Assembly (NCBI RefSeq): GCF_000300235.2
Contig: NZ_CP004388.1
Location: forward strand, 1,965,501 to 2,029,500
Reading direction: 5' to 3'
DNA from: Thalassospira xiamenensis M-5 = DSM 17429
Lineage (GTDB): Bacteria > Pseudomonadota > Alphaproteobacteria > Rhodospirillales > Thalassospiraceae
DNA length: 64,000 nucleotides
The notes below the pieces were generated by a model. It searched no databases. It had not been told where the DNA came from and worked only from the letters and a program-made list of their open reading frames with translations. This document shows, in pieces, positions 10,093-18,157 of the stretch (the stretch's first letter is position 1; the number at the start of each line of letters is the position of its first letter). The position numbers and the translations under genes were made by a program.

Positions 10093-10857
10093 ATGGGCAA
10101 GCTTGATCGGCGGCGTCGCGAAATTCTTGAACTGGTCGCGGCGAACAGTTTCATGACGATTGACACATTGGCCGATCATTTTTCCGTTACCCCCCAGACC
10201 ATTCGACGTGATATCAACGAGATGGCCGAAGAAGGGCTTGTTGCGCGTTATCATGGCGGGGCGGCCAGCCTTTCGACCACGGAAAACACGGCATATACTG
10301 ATCGGCAGGTTCTTAACCTTGGCAGCAAGCGCGAGATTGCCAAGCTGGTAGCGCAGCATATCCCCGAAGGGGCGTCGATATTCATCAATATCGGCACCAC
10401 GAATGAAGAGGTTGCGCGCGCGTTATCGTCACACAAGAGCCTGAAAATCATCACCAATAACCTGCATGTCGCCCAGATTTGTGCCGCCAATCCGGGCTTT
10501 GAGGTGATTATTGCCGGTGGCGTTGTTCGTCAGCGTGACTTTGGCGTGATTGGTGAGGCGACCATCGATTTTATCAACCAGTTCAAGGTCGATTACGCGA
10601 TTGTCGGGATTTCCGGCGTTGACGAAGATGGTAGTCTGATGGATTTCGACTATCGCGAAGTCCGGGTGGCGCGTGCGATCATTTCCAATGCCCGCCAGAC
10701 GTTCCTGTGTACCGATGCATCGAAATTCGGGCGGCGCGCGATGGTGCGGTTGGGGCATCTTTCGGAAATTGACGCCCTGTTTACCGACCGTCATCCCGGC
10801 CCGGTTTGGGCCGATGTCATCCGTGAAGCGGATTTGTCGGTTTATACCGTGAATTGA
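10093..10857 (+). CDS. DeoR/GlpR-family transcriptional regulator
   Basis: 254 residues with an N-terminal winged helix (LADHFSVTPQTIRRDINEMAEEGLVARYHGGA, quoted only by its ends: LADHF to HGGA, residues about 25-57), the DeoR hallmark. It is followed by a DeoR C-terminal sugar-phosphate sensor domain with FINIGTTNEEVARAL near 98 and VGISGVDEDGSLMDFD near 175. Such regulators usually repress sugar or polyol catabolic genes and release DNA on binding a phosphorylated sugar. The start has a strong GGAAGGA. It sits 106 bp after the DASS gene on the same strand, so it might regulate that gene. A role with the nucleoside operon is also conceivable but purely inferred. Confidence 0.88.
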   Translation: MGKLDRRRREILELVAANSFMTIDTLADHFSVTPQTIRRDINEMAEEGLVARYHGGAASLSTTENTAYTDRQVLNLGSKREIAKLVAQHIPEGASIFINIGTTNEEVARALSSHKSLKIITNNLHVAQICAANPGFEVIIAGGVVRQRDFGVIGEATIDFINQFKVDYAIVGISGVDEDGSLMDFDYREVRVARAIISNARQTFLCTDASKFGRRAMVRLGHLSEIDALFTDRHPGPVWADVIREADLSVYTVN

Positions 10858-10877
10858 CCGGCAACAACGATTTGCGA

Positions 10878-11702
10878 TCAGGCAACCATATGGTCGCCGC
10901 GCTTGCCCATCCGCATGGTGATCGGACCTTGGGACGAACCATTGAGCATCTGGGTCAGATGTTCGTTATGGGCGTCATCAATATCGTTTGTCCGACCCGA
11001 CCAGTACACTTTTCCCGCGTGCATCATCACAAGGTTAGCGTAACGCGTGCGGGCGATCTGCATGTCATTGGTGATGGTAATGACGGTGGTACCGCGCTGG
11101 GTCGCGATCTTGCTGATCATCAGTTCGATATGGTTCGACAGAACCGGATCAAGACCCGCGGTCGGATTATCAAGCAGCAGAATTTCCGGATCGGTTGAAA
11201 TGGCACGCGCAATGCCAACGCGCTTTTGCATGCCGCCGGAAAGATCACCCGGGGAAAGAAAGGCACTGTCTTCGGACAGTCCGACATGACCAAGCAGATT
11301 GATTGCGTGGTCTTTTGCGGCCTTGCGCGTCAGTGTTCCGCGCTCGATCTGGCGAAAACAGATATTTTCCCAAACCTTCATGCTGTCAAACAGGGCGTTT
11401 TGCTGAAACAGCATGCCAATCCGTTCGGCCCAATGTTTTCGCGCAGGCGAACTGACCTGGCTGACATCGTCACCGCCCAGCATGATCTTACCGCTGTCGG
11501 CTCCGTGAAGACCGACGATACATTTCAAAAGCACGCTTTTACCAGCCGCCGATGGGCCTATGATCGCCATGGTTTCACCCTTGCCGAGCGACAGGCTGAC
11601 ATCATCAAGCGCGGTATTCGGACCGAACTTTTTGGTCAGTGACTGAACCGTGATGAAGCCCGATGTTGACGCAGCGGTAGCAGGTGTGGAAGGCGTGGTC
11701 AT
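10878..11702 (-). CDS. MlaF-like ABC transporter ATP-binding protein (phospholipid/organic-solvent type)
   Basis: Single ABC ATPase of about 274 residues, closest in pattern to MlaF/Ttg2A. Walker A is GPSAAGKS, the signature is LSGGMQKRVGIARAI and Walker B is LLLDNPTAGLDP; the Asn-Pro after LLLD and the GMQKR signature are typical of the Mla class. Mla systems move phospholipids between the inner and outer membrane. The usual permease (MlaE) and MCE-domain (MlaD) genes are not adjacent: the convergent DeoR gene lies downstream and an IS upstream. The frame stays open into the IS, but that extension is IS sequence, so I start at the ATG at 11702. Its ribosome site is weak. Confidence 0.8.
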   Translation of the reverse strand: MTTPSTPATAASTSGFITVQSLTKKFGPNTALDDVSLSLGKGETMAIIGPSAAGKSVLLKCIVGLHGADSGKIMLGGDDVSQVSSPARKHWAERIGMLFQQNALFDSMKVWENICFRQIERGTLTRKAAKDHAINLLGHVGLSEDSAFLSPGDLSGGMQKRVGIARAISTDPEILLLDNPTAGLDPVLSNHIELMISKIATQRGTTVITITNDMQIARTRYANLVMMHAGKVYWSGRTNDIDDAHNEHLTQMLNGSSQGPITMRMGKRGDHMVA

Positions 11703-11784
11703 GAAGATGTTTATCCATTGCTGTTTGCCCGCCGATCTTCGGCATTTGACGGGCAGGGGGCAAGCCCGAAATTTGCAAAAAAGA

Positions 11785-11810
11785 AAACGGCCCCGTTTCG
11801 GGGGCCGTTT
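11785..11810. repeat. Left target-site duplication, a palindromic terminator hairpin
   Basis: 26-bp sequence, itself a near-perfect palindrome (AAACGGCCCC, loop, GGGGCCGTTT), directly abutting the left end of the IS. The same 26 bp abut the right end. On the minus strand this copy is followed by a T-rich run (CCGTTTTCTTTTTTGC), so it is the half of the ancestral aap-operon terminator that kept its T-tract. Confidence 0.88.
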
Positions 11811-13316
11811 CAGACCGCTGACAAACCCCGTCATATTTTGGCGGGGTTTTGCTTTTAGAGGTGTTTGAAAGCTGGCTTGAGTGTGCCGAGGGGATTATCC
11901 CTCGGCGATTTGCCCCTTGGGGCCCAAAGCCAGGGCTATTTTCTTGATATTTTGGGCGGCGGCGGCCAGCAGACATTGGCATTTGACATTGATCAGTCCC
12001 CGGAACCTTGCATATCGATTACCGTGAAGCTGTTTGGCATCTGCAAAGGAGCGTTCGACCGTCTCTTTTCGGCGCTTGTAAACCCGCTTGCCCCACTCTG
12101 TCAGACGATAGGCGTCAGCCCGGTCTCTGGCGTCTTGCCAGACATGGCGCGTGACAGTTTTTCGGTGGTGGGCATTGGCGGTACAGGAAGCCAGCACAGG
12201 ACAGGTGCGGCATTTTTCCGGGTCGCTGTGATAATGGCGGTATCCATTTCGGTCGGTTGTCGCATAAGACAGAAGCTGACCTTCGGGGCAGCGATAAGCA
12301 TCACGTTCAGGGTCATAAACGTATTTGCGTTTGGGGATGTAGCCTTCCCGAAGGTTCGGGCGGCGATAGCCCGTCACGCCAAGGATGTCACGATCTTCAA
12401 GGCCTTTGGCAATCGCGGCGGTCGCATAGCCCGCATCCAGTCCGACGGCGATAACATCAAGGTCAAAACGCTGCCCTTTGTCGGTCAAGACGGTCGAGAT
12501 AGGGAATACTGTCATGCAGATTGGCCGGGGTGGCGTAACTGTCGGTAATGATCCCAAGCTTGCCATCGACTGTGCGGTGATCGAGATAGAAAAAGCCCTT
12601 GGGCTTGCCGTCGCGCACCATATATCCGCTGTCGGGATCGGTTCGGCTGATCTTGGTTTCTTTCTCAACCGGCTGGCGTTCTTTGGCTTTGAGCGGCTTT
12701 TTCGCATGAGCCGTCCGGTCTTCCTCAATCGCCAGATCCAGATCATCCCAATAGGCCGCGCGCGATTTGGCAACCACTTCGCGGTCCCATTTGTTCTTGT
12801 TGGCATCGGCCTTCAAATGCGTGCTGTCGGTATAGAGAACCTTACCATCCACCAGCCCGTGCCTGATCGCCTGCTCGACGATCTCGTCAAAAATATCCTG
12901 CGCAACACTGGCATCATGATATCGACGCCGCCGGTTCTGCGACAGGGTCGAGGCATCAAAGACCTTGTCGGTCAGCTTGAGTTGCAAAAACCAGCGATAG
13001 GCGACATTGACCTCAATCTCGCGCACAAGCTGGCGCTCCGAGCGCACGCCAAACAGATAGCCAATGAACAGCGCCTTAAACATCATCACCGGATCAAGGG
13101 CGGGACGGCCATTGTTCGCGCAGTACAAATCGGCCACGCGCGCATGGATAAAACTGAAATCGATCACGGCATCGATCTTACGAAGCAAATGATCGCTGGG
13201 GACCAAACTGTCGAGTGTCACCATCTCAAGTTCGGTTTGATGTGGGCTGGGTTTCTTAAGCATTCCCCATTGAATCAAAAATCCCCGCCAATGGCGAGGA
13301 CTTTGTCAGCAGTCTG
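11811..13316 (-). mobile_element. Insertion sequence, IS1182/IS5-like DDE element (1506 bp)
   Basis: Ends are imperfect inverted repeats. The left end reads CAGACCGCTGACAAA and the right end (complement) CAGACTGCTGACAAA, with a second matching block TTGGCGGGG.TTTT about 30 bp in. Both ends are flanked by the same 26-bp palindrome, taken as the target duplication. The element carries one transposase gene on the minus strand, broken by a frameshift. From memory, IS1182-family elements are about 1.3-1.95 kb with variable, sometimes long, direct repeats, which fits; the family name was not checked against a database. Confidence 0.87.
11895..13263 (-). pseudogene. IS transposase gene, split by a single frameshift
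   Basis: DDE transposase of about 454 residues if the two frames are joined. The N-terminal part starts at ATG 13263 (MLKKPSPHQTELEM) and carries a DUF772-like DNA-binding region and the first Asp in LYTDSTHLKADANKNK. It runs through PYLDRLDRQ and stops shortly after. The C-terminal part continues in another frame with QRFDLDVIAVGLDAGYATAA (second Asp), a Cys-rich insert (CRTCPVLASCTANAHH) and ERSFADAKQLHGNRYARFRG (catalytic Glu region). The shift lies at CAAAGGG (minus strand, around 12474-12480) and would be repaired by skipping one base. It may be an inactivating indel, a sequencing error or programmed +1 frameshifting. Confidence 0.8.
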
Positions 13317-13342
13317 AAACGGCCCCGTTTCGGGGGCCGTTT
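13317..13342. repeat. Right target-site duplication, a palindromic terminator hairpin
   Basis: Identical 26-bp copy of the hairpin at 11785-11810. It lies 38 bp past the aapP stop codon on the minus strand. It retains the stem-loop, but its T-tract has been replaced by the IS end (CAGACTGCTG), so it may terminate aap transcription less well than before. Confidence 0.85.
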
Positions 13343-13380
13343 CCGGTACGCAATCTGTGGAAGTCCACCGGGCGTTTTGC

Positions 13381-14169
13381 CTAGTGCGACAGGATCTGGC
13401 TGAGAAACAGCTTGGTCCGTTCGCTTTTGGGGTTCGCAAAGAATTCCTGCGGACCTGCCATTTCAACGATTTCACCGGCATCCATGAATACGACGCGGTC
13501 GGCGACTTCTTTGGCGAAGCCCATTTCGTGGGTCACGCAAAGCATGGTCATGCCTTCCTTGGCGAGTTCGACCATAACGTCGAGCACTTCCTTGACCATT
13601 TCCGGGTCAAGGGCCGAAGTCGGTTCATCGAACAGCATGATTTTCGGCTGCATGCAGAGCGAGCGGGCGATTGCCACACGCTGTTGCTGACCGCCGGAAA
13701 GCTGGCCGGGGAATTTGTGCGCCTGCTCTGCAATCCTGACACGTTCCAGATAGTGCATTGCTAGATCAATGGCTTCTTTCTTGGGCATTTTGCGAACCCA
13801 GATCGGGGCCAGCGTCAGGTTTTCCAGCACGGTCATGTGTGGGAAAAGGTTGAAGTGCTGGAACACCATGCAGACTTCGCGGCGCACGGCTTCGATGTTT
13901 TTGACATCGTCGCCAAGTAGAATGCCATCAACGGTGATTTCGCCGCTCTGATAGGTCTCAAGACGGTTGAGTGTACGGATCAGGGTCGATTTACCCGAAC
14001 CGGACGGCCCGCAGATAACGATGCGCTCGCCCTTGCGGACATGCAGGTCGATATCCTTGAGAACATGGAAATTGCCATACCATTTGTTGGCCTTGCTGAC
14101 GGTAATCACTTCCTCGTTCGACGGAGGAGGGACAACGCCATTGGTGGTTTGTGCTTCTGTAGCTGTCAT
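13381..14169 (-). CDS. aapP: General L-amino acid ABC transporter, ATP-binding protein
   Basis: ATPase of the polar amino-acid uptake family (GlnQ/HisP/AapP), 262 residues. Walker A is GPSGSGKS near residue 55, the signature [15 protein letters not shown] near 158, Walker [13 protein letters not shown] near 180, and the His switch VTHEMGFA near 215. The N-terminal 20 residues ([18 protein letters not shown]) are a low-complexity extension common in AapP. It is the last gene of aapJQMP, 18 bp after aapM. It energises uptake of a broad range of L-amino acids. The transcript then meets the IS-disrupted terminator. Confidence 0.94.
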   Translation of the reverse strand: MTATEAQTTNGVVPPPSNEEVITVSKANKWYGNFHVLKDIDLHVRKGERIVICGPSGSGKSTLIRTLNRLETYQSGEITVDGILLGDDVKNIEAVRREVCMVFQHFNLFPHMTVLENLTLAPIWVRKMPKKEAIDLAMHYLERVRIAEQAHKFPGQLSGGQQQRVAIARSLCMQPKIMLFDEPTSALDPEMVKEVLDVMVELAKEGMTMLCVTHEMGFAKEVADRVVFMDAGEIVEMAGPQEFFANPKSERTKLFLSQILSH

Positions 14170-14187
14170 TGTTTTTTTCCTCTCTCC

Positions 14188-15291
14188 TTACCGTTGCTCG
14201 CCCTTGCGGAGCTCTTTTTCAAGATAGGCCGAATATTTGGCCATGGAGAAACAGATCAGGAAGAAAATTGCCGAGGCGAAGGCATAACCCTCGACGTAGT
14301 ATTTCGTCCATGCCGGGTCGCTGCGCAGTGCCAGCTTGACGGTGCCAAGGAAGTCGAACAGACCGATGATGACCACCAGTGTCGTATCCTTGAGCATCGA
14401 AATGAAGCTGTTCACGGTCGGTGGGATTACCAGACGCAAAGCCTGCGGCAGGATGATCAGGCGCATGGACTGCCAATAGGACAGGCCAAGGCTGTCGCCG
14501 GCTTCGAACTGGCCCCGCGGCACAGCTTGGAGACCGCCACGGAACACCTCGGCAAGATAGGCCGCGGTGAACAGAATGATACCGATCTGCGCGCGCAGCA
14601 GTTTGTCGATGGTCACACCGTCCGGAAGAAACAGCGGGAACATGACAGATGCCATGAACAGAACCGTAATCAGCGGCACACCACGGATCACTTCAATATA
14701 GACAACCGAGATCGTCTTGATCGCAGGCATATTCGACTGACGTCCCAGTGCAAGAAGCAAGCCCAGCGGGAAGGCAAAGATGATGCCGATCGCCGACAGG
14801 ATCAGAGTCAGCGGAAGTCCGCCCCAATAGCTGTTCTGCACATAAGTCAGGCCAAGTGCACCGCCCCACATCAGGATTGCAATGATCGGAACCCCGATCA
14901 CCCACATCGGGATGATTGCCTTGCGGAAGGAAGGATATTTAACCCCGCCAAGGCTGAAGCAAATGATGCCCATCAGGACAATCATAGCAAGAAGCGGGCG
15001 CCATTGTTCGTCGTACGGATAGGTTCCAAACAGAATGAGACGCAAGTTGGCGTTCACAAAGCCCCAGCATGCGCCGGTGACTTCGGCACAACCTTCGATG
15101 GAGGGCGTCAGCGTTGCATTGATGATCCCCCAGTTCACGAGTGGCGGAATAAGCCACACAAGGAATGCGATGGAGCCTAGTGTCAGGAGGGTGTTGAACC
15201 AACCGTCAAACAGGTTCTTTTTTGACCATGTAACTGCACGGGCAGAAAAAGTGCCTGTAGGAAGCGGAGGTAATTTTGCCTTATCTGCCAT
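14188..15291 (-). CDS. aapM: General L-amino acid ABC transporter, permease
   Basis: Inner-membrane permease, 367 residues, HisM/AapM type. About eight hydrophobic segments precede and include the conserved BPD_transp_1 loop region (EVFRGGLQAVPRGQFEAGDS, followed by LGLSYWQSMRLIILPQALR), the EAA-like motif that docks the ATPase. The N-terminal extension of about 40 residues before the first helix is usual for AapM. The gene begins one base after the aapQ stop, so the two permeases are coupled and form a heterodimer. Confidence 0.93.
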   Translation of the reverse strand: MADKAKLPPLPTGTFSARAVTWSKKNLFDGWFNTLLTLGSIAFLVWLIPPLVNWGIINATLTPSIEGCAEVTGACWGFVNANLRLILFGTYPYDEQWRPLLAMIVLMGIICFSLGGVKYPSFRKAIIPMWVIGVPIIAILMWGGALGLTYVQNSYWGGLPLTLILSAIGIIFAFPLGLLLALGRQSNMPAIKTISVVYIEVIRGVPLITVLFMASVMFPLFLPDGVTIDKLLRAQIGIILFTAAYLAEVFRGGLQAVPRGQFEAGDSLGLSYWQSMRLIILPQALRLVIPPTVNSFISMLKDTTLVVIIGLFDFLGTVKLALRSDPAWTKYYVEGYAFASAIFFLICFSMAKYSAYLEKELRKGEQR

Positions 15292-15292
15292 C

Positions 15293-16489
15293 TTACCTCT
15301 CCACCAGTGCCATTTTCTTGTTGAACCAGTTCATAAAGAGCGAGGTCAACAAGGACAGACCAAGATAGATCGACATGAAGATCGAGATTGCCTCGATCGC
15401 CTGACCGGTCTGGTTCATGGTCGTGTTTGATACCGACACCAGATCGGGATAACCGACCGCGACAGCAAGCGAGCTGTTTTTGGTCAGGTTCAGATACTGG
15501 TTGGTCAGTGGCGGAATGGCGACGCGCATGGATTGCGGCAGAATCACCTTGCGAAGGGCAACCGAACGCTTGATACCAAGACTATCGGCAGCTTCCCACT
15601 GGCCGTGAGGGACGGCCTGAATACCGGACCGAACAACTTCGGCAACATAGGTTGACGTGTAAACCGTCAGGCCAATTAGCACGGCAAGGAACTCGGGTGA
15701 AACATTTGTGCCACCACGGATGTTGAAGCCTTTGAGTTCCGGTATGTCCATATCGGTCGGCGCACCGCCGATCAGATAGGCAATAAAGACCAGGCCGACA
15801 AAAATACCCGTTCCGACAAGAAATACCGGGAATGGCTGACCGGTTTCATCCTGACGTTTTTTAGCCCATTTTTTGATCAAGAATATTGCAACGAAAGCGA
15901 TGATCGCGGCAATTCCCATCAGGGTATAGGCATTATCGGCAACCGGAACCGGCATATACATGCCACGTGACGTCAGCAGGACGCCGGGCAGGGGTTCGAA
16001 TGCGTCGCGCGGATGCGGGAACGCGTTCGGAATGACGGCATACCAGAAGAAAAGTTGCAACAGGACCGGGATATTCCGGAAAATTTCCACGTAAACAGTC
16101 GCCAGTTTCCGAACGATCCAGTTCGACGACAGGCGCGCAATCCCGAAAATGGTACCGATAATGGTACACAGGATAATCCCGAGTAAAGACACCTTTACGG
16201 TGTTCAGAAGGCCAACCAACAGTGCGGTTGCATAGCTGCTTTGTGCACTGTACTGGACCATGCTTTCACTGATTTCGAACGAAGCTTCGAGATCAAGGAA
16301 GCCATAACCGGTTGAGATGTTTTGTCGTTCCAGGTTTACCAGCGTATTGGAAACCAGATACCAGCCCGCCAATATGACAAGTCCGATCGCAATGATTTGA
16401 TACAGTATTGCGCGAACATTCTCGTCATTCAGGTAATCGACGACGGTCTTGGAACGAACACCCCCCGGGGCATTTTGAGTCTTACTCAT
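15293..16489 (-). CDS. aapQ: General L-amino acid ABC transporter, permease
   Basis: Inner-membrane permease of 398 residues, the larger partner of AapM. It carries EVVRSGIQAVPHGQWEAADS followed by LGIKRSVALRKVILPQSMR near residue 285, the ATPase-contact motif. Its long central periplasmic or cytoplasmic segments (around 165-250) distinguish it from HisQ and are normal for AapQ. It lies 115 bp downstream of aapJ, behind a strong hairpin, and directly in front of aapM. Confidence 0.93.
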   Translation of the reverse strand: MSKTQNAPGGVRSKTVVDYLNDENVRAILYQIIAIGLVILAGWYLVSNTLVNLERQNISTGYGFLDLEASFEISESMVQYSAQSSYATALLVGLLNTVKVSLLGIILCTIIGTIFGIARLSSNWIVRKLATVYVEIFRNIPVLLQLFFWYAVIPNAFPHPRDAFEPLPGVLLTSRGMYMPVPVADNAYTLMGIAAIIAFVAIFLIKKWAKKRQDETGQPFPVFLVGTGIFVGLVFIAYLIGGAPTDMDIPELKGFNIRGGTNVSPEFLAVLIGLTVYTSTYVAEVVRSGIQAVPHGQWEAADSLGIKRSVALRKVILPQSMRVAIPPLTNQYLNLTKNSSLAVAVGYPDLVSVSNTTMNQTGQAIEAISIFMSIYLGLSLLTSLFMNWFNKKMALVER

Positions 16490-16530
16490 CTGACCCTCAG
16501 GTGTAGATTGTATCCAATGTGAGTGGCCTT

Positions 16531-16578
16531 AACGAAAAGCTCCGCCCATGCGTTCAGGCAGTGGGGCGGAGCTTCGTT
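16531..16578 (-). terminator. Intercistronic hairpin between aapJ and aapQ
   Basis: Long stem AACGAA.GCTCCGCCCC paired with GGGCGGAGCTTTTCGTT around a 15-nt loop, within the 115-bp gap. There is no strong T-tract, so it is likelier a partial terminator or 3'-end stabiliser that keeps aapJ mRNA in excess over the membrane subunits, as is common for binding-protein genes. Confidence 0.65.
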
Positions 16579-16604
16579 AGGCGATTTTTAGCCGACGCTA
16601 GGTA

Positions 16605-17624
16605 TTAGCGAACCGGCCAAGCATATTGCAGGCCACCGTCGGTCCAGAGAGCGTTCAGGCCGCGCTCGACACCCAGTTTCGCGGTAACGTTTTTCTCATA
16701 GCTTTCGCCATAGTTACCAACCTGCTTGATGATGCGGTATGCCCACTCTTCGTCAAGACCAAGAGCTTCGCCCATGCCCGGGGAAACGCCCAAAAGACGC
16801 TGGATGCCGGGGTTGGTGCTGCTCTTCATTTCGTCAACATTTGCCATCGTGACGCCGTATTCTTCGGCCTCGATCATGGCGGCAAGAGCCCAGCGACCGA
16901 TATCAGCCCACTGTTCGTCACCCTGTGCGACAGCCGGTCCAAGCGGTTCTTTGGAAATGATTTCCGGAAGAATCATATAGTCGTCCGGGTTCGGCGCCAT
17001 GGTGGTACGGATCGAGGCAAGGCCCGATGCGTCAGTGGTGTAAACGTCGCAACGGCCAGAGAAGAAGGCAGCAGTTGCTTCGTTGATGTTTTCGATAACG
17101 ACCGGTTCAAAGCTCATGCCTTTGGCACGGAAGTAATCAGCCAGGTTGAGTTCGGTGGTGGTGCCCGGCTCGACGCAAACGGTTGCGCCGTCAAGTTCCG
17201 TCGCGCTGGATACGCCCAAGGCTTTCGGAATCAGGAAGCCCTGGCCATCATAGTAGTTGATACCAAGGAAGGTCAGGCCAAGCTTGACGTCGCGCGTCAG
17301 GGTCGCCGTGGTGTTACGCGAAAGGATATCGATTTCGCCAGACTGCAGAGCGGTGAAACGCTGCGCAGCGGTCAATGGGGTGTACTGAACCTTGTTAGCG
17401 TCGCCCAGAAGTGCAGCAGCAATGCCACGGCAAACGTCAACGTCAATACCTTCCCATTTGCCTTCGGCGTTGGCAGCGGAGAAACCCGGAAGACCGGTGT
17501 TCACGCCGCACTGAACGAAACCTTTAGCCTTGATGCCGTCAAGCACAGCGCCCGCGTGGGCATTGTTTGCGGCGATGGCTGCAACAGACATTGCGCCAGC
17601 GGCCAGGATCGTTTTGATTTTCAT
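16605..17624 (-). CDS. aapJ: General L-amino acid ABC transporter, periplasmic binding protein
   Basis: Solute-binding protein of 339 residues, SBP_bac_3 family. The signal peptide MKIKTILAAGAMSVAAIAAN ends near AHA, then the mature chain begins GAVLDGIKAKGFVQCGVNTG. Family motifs include GIDVDVCRGIAAALLGD near 58, LSRNTTATLTRD near 100 and the C-terminal GVERGLNALW. Two cysteine pairs in the mature chain are as in other AapJ proteins. It captures L-amino acids and delivers them to AapQM. First gene of the operon; a 5' region of about 480 bp lies upstream. Confidence 0.94.
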   Translation of the reverse strand: MKIKTILAAGAMSVAAIAANNAHAGAVLDGIKAKGFVQCGVNTGLPGFSAANAEGKWEGIDVDVCRGIAAALLGDANKVQYTPLTAAQRFTALQSGEIDILSRNTTATLTRDVKLGLTFLGINYYDGQGFLIPKALGVSSATELDGATVCVEPGTTTELNLADYFRAKGMSFEPVVIENINEATAAFFSGRCDVYTTDASGLASIRTTMAPNPDDYMILPEIISKEPLGPAVAQGDEQWADIGRWALAAMIEAEEYGVTMANVDEMKSSTNPGIQRLLGVSPGMGEALGLDEEWAYRIIKQVGNYGESYEKNVTAKLGVERGLNALWTDGGLQYAWPVR

Positions 17625-18102
17625 TAGATGAGCTCCCTCATTAGCAAAGCATTCTTTATGGCTTTGGTAACTTTTATGCCACCCTGGATATGCCAGAGCA
17701 GCATATCCTACTGTCCTGTTTTTATCGGACCACCAAATTAAGAAATTTTCGGCTGGTATGTGTCAAGCCTGAAAAATTTTACGCTGGGGGCTTGTTCTTC
17801 AAATTTACGCCATTTCCTCGCTTTGGTGATGTACTGAAAAACGTTGTTTTGACGACTACAGAGCCTTTTTGCTGTTAAAAAACGCCATATTTCAAAAGGT
17901 TAAAAACCTGTTCGAATGGTCAGGTTCTGAAAAGCAACAAATCTCAAAATTTTTTTGTTGTCAGCAATGAAATGAGTATTTTTTGACCAAATGTAACTGT
18001 TGCTCAAAAAATAAACTCTGTTGCGGCGCGGAATCGACTTGCGATGTGCGCTGAAATCAAATCGGCACGCTTTATGGTTCTGATTAATCTTTTGCAAAAA
18101 CG
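17625..18102. other. Long AT-rich leader and promoter region of aapJQMP
   Basis: No credible gene: short open frames here lack ribosome sites and coding-like composition. The stretch from about 17690 to 18060 is clearly more AT-rich than the neighbouring genes, with several T- and A-runs. It must contain the aapJ promoter on the minus strand. I could not find a sigma-54 element (GG/GC spacing) or a known RNA motif. Confidence 0.5.
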
Positions 18103-18132
18103 AAAGCCCCGTCGATCACGCGACGGGGCTTT
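18103..18132 (-). terminator. Intrinsic terminator after the acetoacetyl-CoA synthetase gene
   Basis: Perfect 12-bp stem (AAAGCCCCGTCG paired with CGACGGGGCTTT, loop of six). On the minus strand it is followed by CGTTTTTGCAAAA, a usable T-tract. It begins 26 bp past the gene's stop codon. Confidence 0.87.
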
Positions 18133-18157
18133 GATGTTCTGAGCCGGACGTCTCGGC

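Noticed and set aside
10878-11834. Longer version of the MlaF-like gene starting at 11834
   Set aside because: The extra 44 codons are encoded by the terminator repeat and the IS end, so they are accidental.
14041-15180. Long plus-strand open frame opposite aapM
   Set aside because: It is an antisense shadow of a clear permease gene, with unlikely composition (rich in His, Gln, Asp and Arg) and no ribosome site.
16626-17627. Long plus-strand open frame opposite aapJ
   Set aside because: Antisense to a well-supported binding-protein gene with signal peptide and family motifs.
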